From assembly GCF_007995055.1 (NCBI RefSeq), contig NZ_VOQQ01000001.1, forward strand, positions 806,001 through 870,000: DNA of 64,000 bases, given 5' to 3'. Source of the DNA: Sphingosinicella ginsenosidimutans. Lineage in GTDB: Bacteria; Pseudomonadota; Alphaproteobacteria; Sphingomonadales; Sphingomonadaceae. Under the pieces are notes generated by a model. It was not told the DNA's origin. It did no database searches and saw only the letters and a list, made by a program, of their open reading frames with translations. Each line of letters begins with the position of its first letter. Within the stretch, counting starts at the first letter, position 1. Positions 56,126-64,000 of the stretch are shown one piece after another. A program made the translations under genes and the position numbers.

Positions 56126-57574
56126 CTAGGGCTGTTCGCCCGCCGGCCCGGGCGTCTGCCGGGAATAAGGCGCGACATCCGTCAGCGCATCGCCGCCGAG
56201 GCTGGTGTAGAGATCGACGAGATTGCCGGCGCGCGCGAGGCGGGTCGCGATCAGCGTCCGCTGCGCGCCATAGAGCGTGCGCTGGGCGTCGAGGCTGTCG
56301 AGGAAGGTGTCGATGCCGCCGCGATAGCGCGCGTCGGTGAGCCGCGCATTGTCCGCCGCCGCCGCGACCAGGCGGCGCTGGGCGCCAAGCTGCGCATCGA
56401 TCGTGCCCCGCCGGGCGAGGGCATCCGATACCTCGCGGAAGGCGGTCTGGATCGTCTGCTCATATTGGGCGAGCGCAGCGTCACGCTGCGCCTCGGACAG
56501 CCGCAAATTGCCGCGATTGGCCCCGGCATCGAAGATCGGCAGCGAGGCGCTGGCGCCGGCATTCCAGGTGAAGGCGCCGCCGGTGAAGAGCGACGAGAGC
56601 GCATCGCTGGCGACGCCGAGCAGGCCGGTGAGGCTGATCCTCGGGAAGAAGGCCGCTCGCGCCGCGCCGATCCGGGCATTGGCCGAACGGAGCCGATATT
56701 CGGCCTCCACCACGTCGGGGCGGCGAAGCAGGATTTCGGAGCTGAGGCCCGCCGGCAGCTCGCCGAGCTGGCCGTCCACCGCGTCGAGGCTCGCCGGGAG
56801 CAGGGCATCGTCGATCGGCGCGCCGACGAGGAGCTGGAGGAGGTTTCGATCCTGCGCGACCGCGGTGGTCTGGCTGGCGACGTCGCTCTGCGCGGTCTCG
56901 AGGATGGTCTGCGCCTGCCTGAGGTCGATCCGCGAGGCGATCCCGCCGCGCAGCCGCTGATCGGTGAGCTGCACCGAACGCTGGGCATTGTCGCGCGTCG
57001 CGACGGCGATCGCGAGCAGGCTCCGGTCGGCGGCGTAGGCCAGATAGGCGTTGGCGATCTCGCCGATCAGCGCGAGGCGGGTCGACCGCTGCGCGGCTTC
57101 GGTCGCGAAATAATCCTGGAGCGCGGCGTGGCTCAGGCTGCGGACGCGGCCGAACAGGTCGAGCTCGAACGCGCTGACGCCGAGATCGGCGGAATAGGAC
57201 TCCTGCGTCCCGCCGCCATTGCCGTTGCCCGCGACATTGCCGCGGTCGCCGATCGAGGCCCCCGCGCCGGCATCGACATGGGGGAAGAGATCGGCGCGCT
57301 GGACGCGGAACTGCGCCCGCGCCGCGGCGACATTGGCGGCGGCGACGCGAAGATCGCGATTGTTGGCGAGCGCGGAATCGATCAGCGCCTGCAGGTTCGG
57401 ATCGCGGAAGATGTCGCGCCGGGACAGGCTGGGCAGCGCCGCTTCGCTCTGCCTGAGATAGGCGTCGCCGGCCGGCCAGCTCGGCGGCACCGGCGCTTCG
57501 GGCCGCTGGTAATGCGGCTCCATCGTGCAGCCAGCGAGCGCGAGCGCCGCGATCGAGGCGAGGCGGCGGCTCAT
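56126..57574 (-). CDS. RND efflux outer membrane lipoprotein (NodT/OprM type)
   Basis: A 482-aa TolC-like outer membrane factor. Lipoprotein signal MSRRLASIAALALAGC, then the OprM opening PHYQRPEAPVPPSW and two OEP repeats (about 60-250, 270-460) with long periplasmic helices. Third gene of the tripartite operon; its ATG overlaps the permease stop (ATGA). It forms the trimeric exit duct. Confidence 0.94.
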   Translation of the reverse strand: MSRRLASIAALALAGCTMEPHYQRPEAPVPPSWPAGDAYLRQSEAALPSLSRRDIFRDPNLQALIDSALANNRDLRVAAANVAAARAQFRVQRADLFPHVDAGAGASIGDRGNVAGNGNGGGTQESYSADLGVSAFELDLFGRVRSLSHAALQDYFATEAAQRSTRLALIGEIANAYLAYAADRSLLAIAVATRDNAQRSVQLTDQRLRGGIASRIDLRQAQTILETAQSDVASQTTAVAQDRNLLQLLVGAPIDDALLPASLDAVDGQLGELPAGLSSEILLRRPDVVEAEYRLRSANARIGAARAAFFPRISLTGLLGVASDALSSLFTGGAFTWNAGASASLPIFDAGANRGNLRLSEAQRDAALAQYEQTIQTAFREVSDALARRGTIDAQLGAQRRLVAAAADNARLTDARYRGGIDTFLDSLDAQRTLYGAQRTLIATRLARAGNLVDLYTSLGGDALTDVAPYSRQTPGPAGEQP

Positions 57575-60500
57575 TGGGCGGGCTCCGGCGCCGGCGTCGC
57601 GGGCGGCGCATCGTCGTCATGATGGTGGAGGTGGCTCAACACGTTGCGGGTCGAACGGCGGACCAGCACGAAGAAGAGCGGGATGTAGAAGATGGCGAGG
57701 ATCGTCGCGGTCAGCATCCCGCCGATCACCGACGTGCCGATCGCGATGCGGCTATTGGCCCCCGCGCCTGACGCGACCGCGAGGGGGAAGACGCCGGCCA
57801 TGAACGACATCGAGGTCATCAGGATCGGCCGCAGACGGATCCGGGCCGCCTCCAGCGCCGCGTCGATGATGCGGGCGCCGCGCTTTTCCGCCTGTTCGGC
57901 AAATTCGATCATGAGGATCGCGTTCTTGGAGGCAAGGCCCATGGTGGTGAGCAGGCCGATCTGGAGGAAAACGTCGTTCTGCAGCCCGCGCAAGGTCACC
58001 GCGAAGATCGCGCCGACCAGCCCGAGCGGGATCACCAGCAGCACCGCGACGGGGATCGACCAGCTTTCGTAAAGCGCCGCGAGGCACAGGAAGACGACCA
58101 GCAGCGAGATGCCGTAGAGATAGGGCGCCTGGCCCGAGGACAGCCGCTCCTGGTAGGAAAGGCCGCTCCACGCGACCGAGGTGCCCGGGATCTGCGCGGC
58201 GAGCTGCGCCATCCGGTTCATCGCATCTCCCGAGGAATAGCCGGGCGCCGCCTGGCCCTGGAATTCATAGTTGGAGATGCCGTTGAACCGGCTCAGCGTC
58301 GTCGGCGCCTGCGACCAGGAGGTGCGCGCGAAGGAGGAAAATGGCGCCATCGTCCCGCTCGACGTGCGAACATACCATTTGCCGAGATCGGACGGATCGG
58401 CGCGGAAGGGCGCATCGCCCATGACATAGACGCGCTTGACGCGGCCGCGATCGACGAAGTCGTTGACGTAGCGCCCGCCCCAGGCGGTCGAGAGCGTGTC
58501 GTTGACGTCGGCCTGGCTGAGCCCGAGCGTGTGCATCGCCGCCTCGTCCCAGGCGACATGGAGCGTCGGCACGTCCTCAAGCCCCGACAGGCGGACATTG
58601 GCGAGGCTCGGATCGTTGCGCGCGGCCTGAAGCAACCGATCGCGCGCGGCCTTGAACTCCTGGTAGCTCAGCGCGCCGGTGTTCTGGAGCTCCATCGTGA
58701 AGCCGTTCGACTGGCCGAGGCCGCGGATCGCCGGCGGCACGGTCGCGTAGAATTCGACATCGCGCATTCCCGACAACGCCCGGGTCGCCCGCCGGGTGAT
58801 CGCATCGGCGCTGTTCTCGCGGCCATGACGCTGGTCCCAAGGCTGGAGATTGAGGAAGCCGCGCCCGACATTCTGGCCGCCGCCCTGCCCGCCGCCGGCC
58901 GAGCCGCTGACCGTGAACACCGCCGCGACGTTGCGCTGCTCCTGGTTCAGGAAATAGCGCTCGACCGCCTGCTGCACGGCAAGCGTGCGGCCCTGCGTCG
59001 CGCCGGGCGGAAGCGTGTACTGGATCTGCGCGCTTCCCTGATCCTCGACCGGAAGGAAGCTGGTCGGCAGCCGGAAGAACATGATGACGAGCAGCAGCGT
59101 GATCGCGCCGTAGATGGCGAGGAAAAGCCACTTGCGATCGGTGACGTAGCGCGTCGCGTTCTGATGCTTTTCGACCAGCGATGCGAAGCCGCGGTTGAAG
59201 CCGGACGCGGCGGCGGCGAGCCGCGCCGAGACCGCCGGGAAGCGACGCGACAACATGCTTTCGTGCGTCGCTTCATATTGCTTGCTCTTGAGCAGGTTGG
59301 CGGTGATCGCGGGGCTCAGGATGAGGGCGACGATCACCGAGAGCACCATCGCCGACACGATCGTGATCGAGAACTGGCGGTAGATGACGCCGGTCGATCC
59401 GCCGAAAAAGGCCATGGGAAGAAACACCGCCGACAGCACCATCGCGATCGCGATCAGCGCCATCTGGATCTCGCCCATCGATTTGATCGTCGCCTCGCGC
59501 GGGCTCATCCCGGGATTTTCCTCGAGCAGACGCTCGACATTCTCGACCACCACGATCGCATCGTCGACGAGCAGGCCGACGACGAGGACGAGCCCGAACA
59601 GCGTCAGCGTGTTGATCGAGAAGCCGGCGATGCCGAGCACCGCGAAGGTGCCGAGCAGGACGACCGGCACCGCGATCGCCGGAACCAGCGTCGGCCGCCA
59701 TCCCTGGAGGAAGACGAAGATGACGAGGACGACGAGCACAATCGCCTCGACCAGCGTCTTGGCGACCTCCTCCACCGACAGCTTGATGAAGCCGGTGGTG
59801 TCCGACGGGAAGGTATATTCCAGCCCCGGCGGGAAATCGTGCGCGCGCCGCTCGATCTCCGTCTTGACCAGCTCCGCGGTGGTGAGCGCGTCGGCGCCCG
59901 GCGCCAGGCTGACGGCGATGCCAGCGCCCGGATGGCCGTTGATACGGCTGATGACCTGGTAATTCTCGGCGCCGAGCTCGACCCTCGCGACATCGGACAG
60001 GCGCACCATCGACCCGTCGGCCTGGGTCTTGAGGATGATGTCGCGGAATTGCTGCGGGGTCTGGAGCCGCGACTGGGCGGTGACCGTCGCGTCGAGCATC
60101 TGACCCTGCGGCATCGGCTGCGCGCCGACCTCGCCGGCCGCGACCTCGGTATTCTGCGACTGGATCGCCGCGGTGACGTCGCTCGGCATCAGCTGGTAGC
60201 TCGCCAGCTTCTGCGGATCGAGCCAGATGCGCATCGCATATTGCGCGCCGAACACGTTGGTATCGCCGACGCCGGGAATCCGGCCCAGGGCATCCTGGAA
60301 ATTGGAGATGAGATAATCGGAGACGTCCTGGTTCGTCATCCGGTCGGTCGAATCATAGACCGCGGCGATCAGCAGGAAATCCGGATTGGACTTGGTGACG
60401 ACCAGCCCCTGCTGCTGCACCTGCTGGGGAAGACGGGGCAGCGCCTGCTGGACCTTGTTCTGGACCTGGACCTGGGCGGTGTCGGGATCGACGCCCTTGT

Positions 60501-60786
60501 CGAAGGTCGCGGTGATCGTGACCTGCCCGCGCGAGCTCGAATTGGAGGTGAAATAGAGCAGACCGTCGATCCCGGTCAGCTGCTGCTCGATCACCTGGGT
60601 GACGCTGTTTTCCAGCGTCTGCGCCGAGGCGCCGGGGAAGTTCGCGCGGATGTTGACGTTGGGCGGGGCGATATCGGGATATTGCTCGACCGGCAGCGTG
60701 TAGATCGAGCCGAGGCCGGCGAGCATGATGATGATCGCGATGACCCAGGCGAAGATCGGCCGGTCGATGAAAATCCGCGAGAGCAT
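57571..60786 (-). CDS. RND multidrug efflux permease (AcrB/MexB type)
   Basis: A 1071-aa proton-driven exporter of the HAE1 class. It starts MLSRIFIDRPIFAWVIAIII. The two proton-relay aspartates lie in GLLVDDAIVVVENVER (TM4, about residue 405), and the second half repeats the 12-TM plan. Periplasmic porter loops contain FFRLPTSFLPVEDQG and YSSGDAMNRMAQLAAQ. Seven bases separate it from the adaptor stop. It should pump hydrophobic drugs or envelope toxicants. Confidence 0.96.
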   Translation of the reverse strand: MLSRIFIDRPIFAWVIAIIIMLAGLGSIYTLPVEQYPDIAPPNVNIRANFPGASAQTLENSVTQVIEQQLTGIDGLLYFTSNSSSRGQVTITATFDKGVDPDTAQVQVQNKVQQALPRLPQQVQQQGLVVTKSNPDFLLIAAVYDSTDRMTNQDVSDYLISNFQDALGRIPGVGDTNVFGAQYAMRIWLDPQKLASYQLMPSDVTAAIQSQNTEVAAGEVGAQPMPQGQMLDATVTAQSRLQTPQQFRDIILKTQADGSMVRLSDVARVELGAENYQVISRINGHPGAGIAVSLAPGADALTTAELVKTEIERRAHDFPPGLEYTFPSDTTGFIKLSVEEVAKTLVEAIVLVVLVIFVFLQGWRPTLVPAIAVPVVLLGTFAVLGIAGFSINTLTLFGLVLVVGLLVDDAIVVVENVERLLEENPGMSPREATIKSMGEIQMALIAIAMVLSAVFLPMAFFGGSTGVIYRQFSITIVSAMVLSVIVALILSPAITANLLKSKQYEATHESMLSRRFPAVSARLAAAASGFNRGFASLVEKHQNATRYVTDRKWLFLAIYGAITLLLVIMFFRLPTSFLPVEDQGSAQIQYTLPPGATQGRTLAVQQAVERYFLNQEQRNVAAVFTVSGSAGGGQGGGQNVGRGFLNLQPWDQRHGRENSADAITRRATRALSGMRDVEFYATVPPAIRGLGQSNGFTMELQNTGALSYQEFKAARDRLLQAARNDPSLANVRLSGLEDVPTLHVAWDEAAMHTLGLSQADVNDTLSTAWGGRYVNDFVDRGRVKRVYVMGDAPFRADPSDLGKWYVRTSSGTMAPFSSFARTSWSQAPTTLSRFNGISNYEFQGQAAPGYSSGDAMNRMAQLAAQIPGTSVAWSGLSYQERLSSGQAPYLYGISLLVVFLCLAALYESWSIPVAVLLVIPLGLVGAIFAVTLRGLQNDVFLQIGLLTTMGLASKNAILMIEFAEQAEKRGARIIDAALEAARIRLRPILMTSMSFMAGVFPLAVASGAGANSRIAIGTSVIGGMLTATILAIFYIPLFFVLVRRSTRNVLSHLHHHDDDAPPATPAPEPAQ

Positions 60787-60793
60787 TTCGGGA

Positions 60794-62011
60794 TCAGCCT
60801 CCGCGGCGGCCCGTCGGCGGCGCGACCCGCTGGGAAGAGCCCGCCGGGACCGGCTGGACCAGCTGCCCCGGCCGGACGCGCGCGGTGCCTTCCGTCACCA
60901 CTCGATCGCCCGGGTTCAGCCCCGCCGTGACCACCCAGTTCGTCCCCTGCGTTCGATCCGCGGTCACGGTGCGCTGGACGATCCGGTTGTCGCGGCCGAC
61001 GACGAACACCGTCGCATTGCCCCTTGGATCGCGCGAGACGCCGGCCTCCGGCACCAGGATCGCGCGCGTATCGATGGCCTGGGCGAAGATGGCCTGAACG
61101 AACATGCCGGGAAGCAGCAGTCCCTGCGGATTGGGAAATTGCGCCCGGAGCGTGACCGTGCCGGTGCTCGGATCGACCGTCACCTCGGAAAACTGGACGG
61201 TCCCGGCATAGCCATAGTCGCTGCCGTCCTGGAGCTTGAGCCGCACCGCGGCGCTCGCCGGAACCGCGCCGCCGCTCGCCAGCGCGCGGCGCAAGGCGAG
61301 CAGATCGGTGCTCGATTGCTGGATGTCGACATAGATCGGATCGAGACGTTGGATCGTCGCGATCGCCTCGGTCTGGTTGGCGGTGACGAGCGCGCCAACG
61401 GTGACCAGCGAGCGGCTGATCCGGCCGCTGATCGGGGCCGGAACGCGGGTGTAGCGCAGGTTGATTTCCGCCGTTTCCAGCGCGGCGCGCGCCTGCTGGA
61501 CCGCAGCATCGCCCTGTCGCGCCGCCGATTCGGCGTCGGTCAGGTCCTGCTGGCTCACCGCCTCCATCCGCGCCAACGGCGCGTAGCGCTGGGCGCGGGT
61601 GCGGGCGGCGTCACGATTGGCGCGCGCGGCGGCAAGATTGGCGCGCGCCTGCGCCACCGCCGCCTGGAAGGGCGCGGGATCGATCTGGTAGAGCGTCTGC
61701 CCGGCGCGGACCATTCCGCCTTCGGTGAACAGGCGGGCGCGGATCACGCCGGAAACCTGCGGCCGCACGTCCGACACCTCATAGGCCGAGGTGCGGCCGT
61801 TCAGTTCGGAAACGATCGGGACCTGGCTTTGCTGGACGACGACGAAGCCGACCTGCGGCGTTCCCTCGTCGCCCCGGCCGCGCCCGCCACGGCCATTGCC
61901 GTCGCCGCCCGAACAGCCGGCGAGCGCAAGCGTCGCGATCGTGGCACCGGCGAAGACCGCTCTGCTGAACCGACGCGCGATGGAGGGGCTGCTGCTTGAT
62001 CGGCCGGCCAT
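60794..62011 (-). CDS. RND efflux periplasmic adaptor
   Basis: A 405-aa membrane fusion protein. The lipoprotein signal has the lipobox LALAGCSGG. Then come a Gly/Arg-rich stretch, the lipoyl/barrel motif RPQVSGVIRARLFTEGGMVRAGQTLYQID, an alpha-hairpin (about 95-165) and YTRVPAPISGRISRSLV. ATG 62011 has AGGA upstream; TTG at 62035 is in frame but weaker. First gene of the adaptor-permease-outer membrane operon. No TetR/MarR regulator is adjacent. Confidence 0.94.
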   Translation of the reverse strand: MAGRSSSSPSIARRFSRAVFAGATIATLALAGCSGGDGNGRGGRGRGDEGTPQVGFVVVQQSQVPIVSELNGRTSAYEVSDVRPQVSGVIRARLFTEGGMVRAGQTLYQIDPAPFQAAVAQARANLAAARANRDAARTRAQRYAPLARMEAVSQQDLTDAESAARQGDAAVQQARAALETAEINLRYTRVPAPISGRISRSLVTVGALVTANQTEAIATIQRLDPIYVDIQQSSTDLLALRRALASGGAVPASAAVRLKLQDGSDYGYAGTVQFSEVTVDPSTGTVTLRAQFPNPQGLLLPGMFVQAIFAQAIDTRAILVPEAGVSRDPRGNATVFVVGRDNRIVQRTVTADRTQGTNWVVTAGLNPGDRVVTEGTARVRPGQLVQPVPAGSSQRVAPPTGRRGG

Positions 62012-62035
62012 ATCCGTCCTGTCGCCACCGTTCAA

Positions 62036-62344
62036 ACCGGCCTCCGTCCCTTACTCAATGTGCATCGAACGCGATCGCGAACCCGACGATCCGCGACCTC
62101 AGGATCCGGGCCGGCACGAGACCGGCAGCCCTTGCGCCCCGGAACGTCCGCCCGAACGGCAGACCCCCGATCCCGGAGCGTCGGCCTGCCCGGCGCAGGC
62201 CGAGCGCGGCATGAGGCCCGGGGCTCGCGAACGTCAACTTAAAAAGCCGACAGATAGGCGAGGGCAACGGCGAACATCCTCCGAGCGCGCCGAACGTCGC
62301 GCCCTCCCAGAGACCGGCGCTTGGCCTTGACGCAAGGGGAAAGG
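62036..62344. other. intergenic region upstream of RND operon
   Basis: A 309-bp gap between the RND adaptor start and the tRNA-Gln gene. Open frames cross it but lack start signals. No regulator gene or clear operator was seen; it presumably holds the efflux promoter. Confidence 0.4.
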
Positions 62345-62418
62345 TGGATGCCCGACGTGGATTCGAACCACGATTGACGGAGTCAGAGTCCGTAGTCTTA
62401 CCATTAGACGATCGGGCA
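62345..62418 (-). tRNA. tRNA-Gln (anticodon CTG)
   Basis: Minus-strand cloverleaf: acceptor TGCCCGA pairs with TCGGGCA, D arm GTCTAATGGTAAGAC, anticodon stem ACGGA/TCCGT with loop CTCTGAC (anticodon CTG), T arm GTGG-TTCGAAT-CCAC. Discriminator T and an encoded CCA follow. U1-A72 fits glutamine identity. Confidence 0.97.
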
Positions 62419-62568
62419 ACGAGGCGGGCGAGATAGGCGCGGGCGCGCCCGCTGTCAACGCGGCGCGGCGCCCGCCGCCTTGCTCCCGAAAAGCCGTTCA
62501 TGTAGAAGGAGGGCAAGTCAAAGGGCAGCCCCGGCCGCCCGTAACGATAAGATAAGAGACGCCCTGAA

Positions 62569-63639
62569 ATGCCGCAGCAAGCCGCCTCGGCGCCCCAGGC
62601 GCCGGCCCCGGACCCGGCGGAGGCCGACCGACCCGAAACGGACCTGCCCGCCGCGCGACCCTGGCGACGTCCGCCCCCCCGATACACTTATGGCGCGATC
62701 GATCTCGGCACCAACAATTGCCGGCTGCTCGTCGCGCGGCCGAGCGACAACGGCTTCACCGTGGTCGATGCCTTTTCGAGGGTGGTTCGCCTCGGCGAGG
62801 GTATGGCGACGAGCGGCAAGCTCTCCGAAGGGGCGATGGACCGCGCGGTCGCGGCGCTCGGCGTGTGCGCCGAGAAGCTGAAGCGCCGCCGCGTCGGGCT
62901 GGTCCGTTCGGTGGCGACCGAGGCGTGCCGCCGCGCCGTCAACGGCCGCCAGTTCATCGAGCGCGTACGCCGCGAGACCGGCATCCGCCTGGAGATCATC
63001 GCGCCGGAGGAAGAGGCACGGCTGGCGATGCTGGGCTGCCACCGCCTGCTCGAGCCGGGCGACGGTCCGGCCCTGATCTTCGATATCGGCGGCGGATCGA
63101 CCGAACTCGTCCTCATCGACACCGACGCCGGCGAGCCGCGGATCAAATGCTGGTGGAGCGCGCCCTGGGGCGTCTATTCGCTGACCGAGAGCGAGGGGCG
63201 CGGATTCGCCACCGAAGCGGAACGGCTGGCTGCCTATTCGCGGATGCGCGAGCGGGTCCGCCACGCCTTCGCACGGTTCGTCGACCTGCTGCCCAAGGCG
63301 CGCGACGACATCCGCCTGATGGGCACCAGCGGCACGGTGACGACGCTGGCGAGCGTCCACCTTGCGCTGCCGAGCTACGATCGGCGGGCGATCGACGGTC
63401 TGAGGGTGCCGACCGAATCGATGCGCGAGATCAGCGCCACTTTGTCGCGGCTCAGCCAGGAGGAGCGCGCGCGCTTCCCCTGCATCGGCCACGAGCGCGC
63501 CGACCTGGTCGTCGCCGGCTGCGCGATCCTTGAGGCGATCATGGACATCTGGCCGGCGAAGACGCTTGGCGTCGCCGATCGGGGAATCCGCGAGGGGATA
63601 TTGCGCTCGCTGATGGCCCGTGACGGCCACGCAATATGA
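62569..63639 (+). CDS. Ppx/GppA exopolyphosphatase family protein
   Basis: A 356-aa phosphatase acting on polyphosphate or pppGpp. Sugar-kinase/actin fold with phosphate-1 motif [30 protein letters not shown], phosphate-2 motif [15 protein letters not shown] and [14 protein letters not shown]. It lacks the C-terminal HD-like domain of E. coli Ppx (about 510 aa), a common short form in alphaproteobacteria. The N-terminal 35 residues are Pro/Ala-rich. Its stop overlaps rlmE (ATGA). Confidence 0.92.
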   Translation: MPQQAASAPQAPAPDPAEADRPETDLPAARPWRRPPPRYTYGAIDLGTNNCRLLVARPSDNGFTVVDAFSRVVRLGEGMATSGKLSEGAMDRAVAALGVCAEKLKRRRVGLVRSVATEACRRAVNGRQFIERVRRETGIRLEIIAPEEEARLAMLGCHRLLEPGDGPALIFDIGGGSTELVLIDTDAGEPRIKCWWSAPWGVYSLTESEGRGFATEAERLAAYSRMRERVRHAFARFVDLLPKARDDIRLMGTSGTVTTLASVHLALPSYDRRAIDGLRVPTESMREISATLSRLSQEERARFPCIGHERADLVVAGCAILEAIMDIWPAKTLGVADRGIREGILRSLMARDGHAI

Positions 63640-64000
63640 GCCGCGCCGGCGGCGGGCCGCGCACCCGCGTCAGGACCGCGAAGGGGCGACGGGTGAGCTC
63701 GACCCGCTGGCTCGAACGCCAGCTCAACGATCCTTATGTGAAGCGCGCCAAGGCCGAGGGCTATCGATCGCGCGCGGCCTACAAGCTGATCGAGCTCGAC
63801 GAACGGTTCGGCTTCCTGAAGGGGGTCGAGCGGGTCGTCGATCTCGGCGTCGCGCCGGGCGGATGGACGCAGGTGGTGCGGCTCAAGGCGCCGAAGGCGG
63901 CGGTGGTCGGGATCGATCTCTTGCCGACCGATCCGATCGACGGCGCGGTGCTGCTGCAGCTCGATTTCCTCGACGAGTCCGCGCCGGACCGCCTTCGGGA
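63636..64000 (+). CDS. rlmE: 23S rRNA (uridine-2'-O) methyltransferase, 3'-truncated by window
   Basis: The first 121 codons of an FtsJ/RrmJ-type enzyme that 2'-O-methylates U2552 (E. coli numbering) of 23S rRNA. Features: [18 protein letters not shown] with the first catalytic lysine, SAM motif [25 protein letters not shown] and QLDFLD. The basic N terminus ([17 protein letters not shown]) is longer than in E. coli but usual in alphaproteobacteria. The gene runs off the right edge. Cotranslated with the Ppx/GppA gene. Confidence 0.95.
   Translation, partial: MSRAGGGPRTRVRTAKGRRVSSTRWLERQLNDPYVKRAKAEGYRSRAAYKLIELDERFGFLKGVERVVDLGVAPGGWTQVVRLKAPKAAVVGIDLLPTDPIDGAVLLQLDFLDESAPDRLR

Overview
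The window is GC-rich bacterial chromosome of alphaproteobacterial type, most probably from a sphingomonad (Sphingomonadaceae). The signs are an alphaproteobacterial SOS box (GAAC-N7-GAAC) in front of uvrA, a match to the EcfG general-stress promoter (GGAAC-N17-CGTT), LytS/LytTR regulator pairs, the PrsK/PrsR/PrsT exopolysaccharide regulators, and small hydrophilic proteins I associate with this family. Genus cannot be fixed from the sequence. The left end cuts a Mur-ligase-like gene and the right end cuts rlmE.

Layout. 0-5.5 kb: Mur ligase, an unknown protein, a LytS/LytTR two-component pair and a SleB-type cell-wall hydrolase. 5.5-8.3 kb: a three-gene minus-strand operon (type III polyketide synthase, methyltransferase, FAD oxidoreductase) organised like alkylresorcinol/alkylquinone pathways. 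8.4-15.4 kb: a D-aminoacylase-like amidohydrolase with an altered metal site, two secreted EF-hand proteins, a BlaI/M56-peptidase regulatory pair with visible operators, an alpha/beta hydrolase and an exported methyltransferase-like protein. 15.6-22.4 kb: a DNA methyltransferase fused to a nuclease-like domain, an M1 aminopeptidase, a repeat-rich lipoprotein and two small exported proteins. 22.5-25.5 kb: uvrA.

25.5-28.4 kb is an AT-richer accessory island. It holds a beta-family protein, an ImmA/IrrE metallopeptidase and a two-TM protein in one overlapping operon, then a small secreted protein and a truncated HTH gene flanked by TTACGGTG(A/C)CAG repeats. 28.4-33 kb is dense in small genes and RNA elements: two copies of a conserved promoter plus structured leader, a cold-shock protein, several 50-65 aa proteins, a Q/G-rich protein behind the EcfG promoter, a probable ~430-nt structured ncRNA with its own terminator just downstream of three head-to-tail DnaA-box-like 9-mers, and a PilZ protein followed by a 2.7-copy tandem repeat of its terminator.

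33-43 kb: a glutathione transferase and aldehyde dehydrogenase pair, an exported protein, then a sugar transferase-prsK-prsR-prsT operon for PEP-CTERM/exopolysaccharide control, preceded by a strong inverted repeat. 43-56 kb: a double M16 peptidase, the ABC-F protein Uup, DOPA-dioxygenase-like and VOC proteins, a cyanide-insensitive-type bd oxidase (cydAB), an amidohydrolase, a second LytS/LytTR pair with a convergent 34-aa membrane peptide, and glutaminase. 56-62 kb: a complete RND tripartite efflux operon. The window ends with tRNA-Gln(CTG), a Ppx/GppA phosphatase and the start of rlmE.
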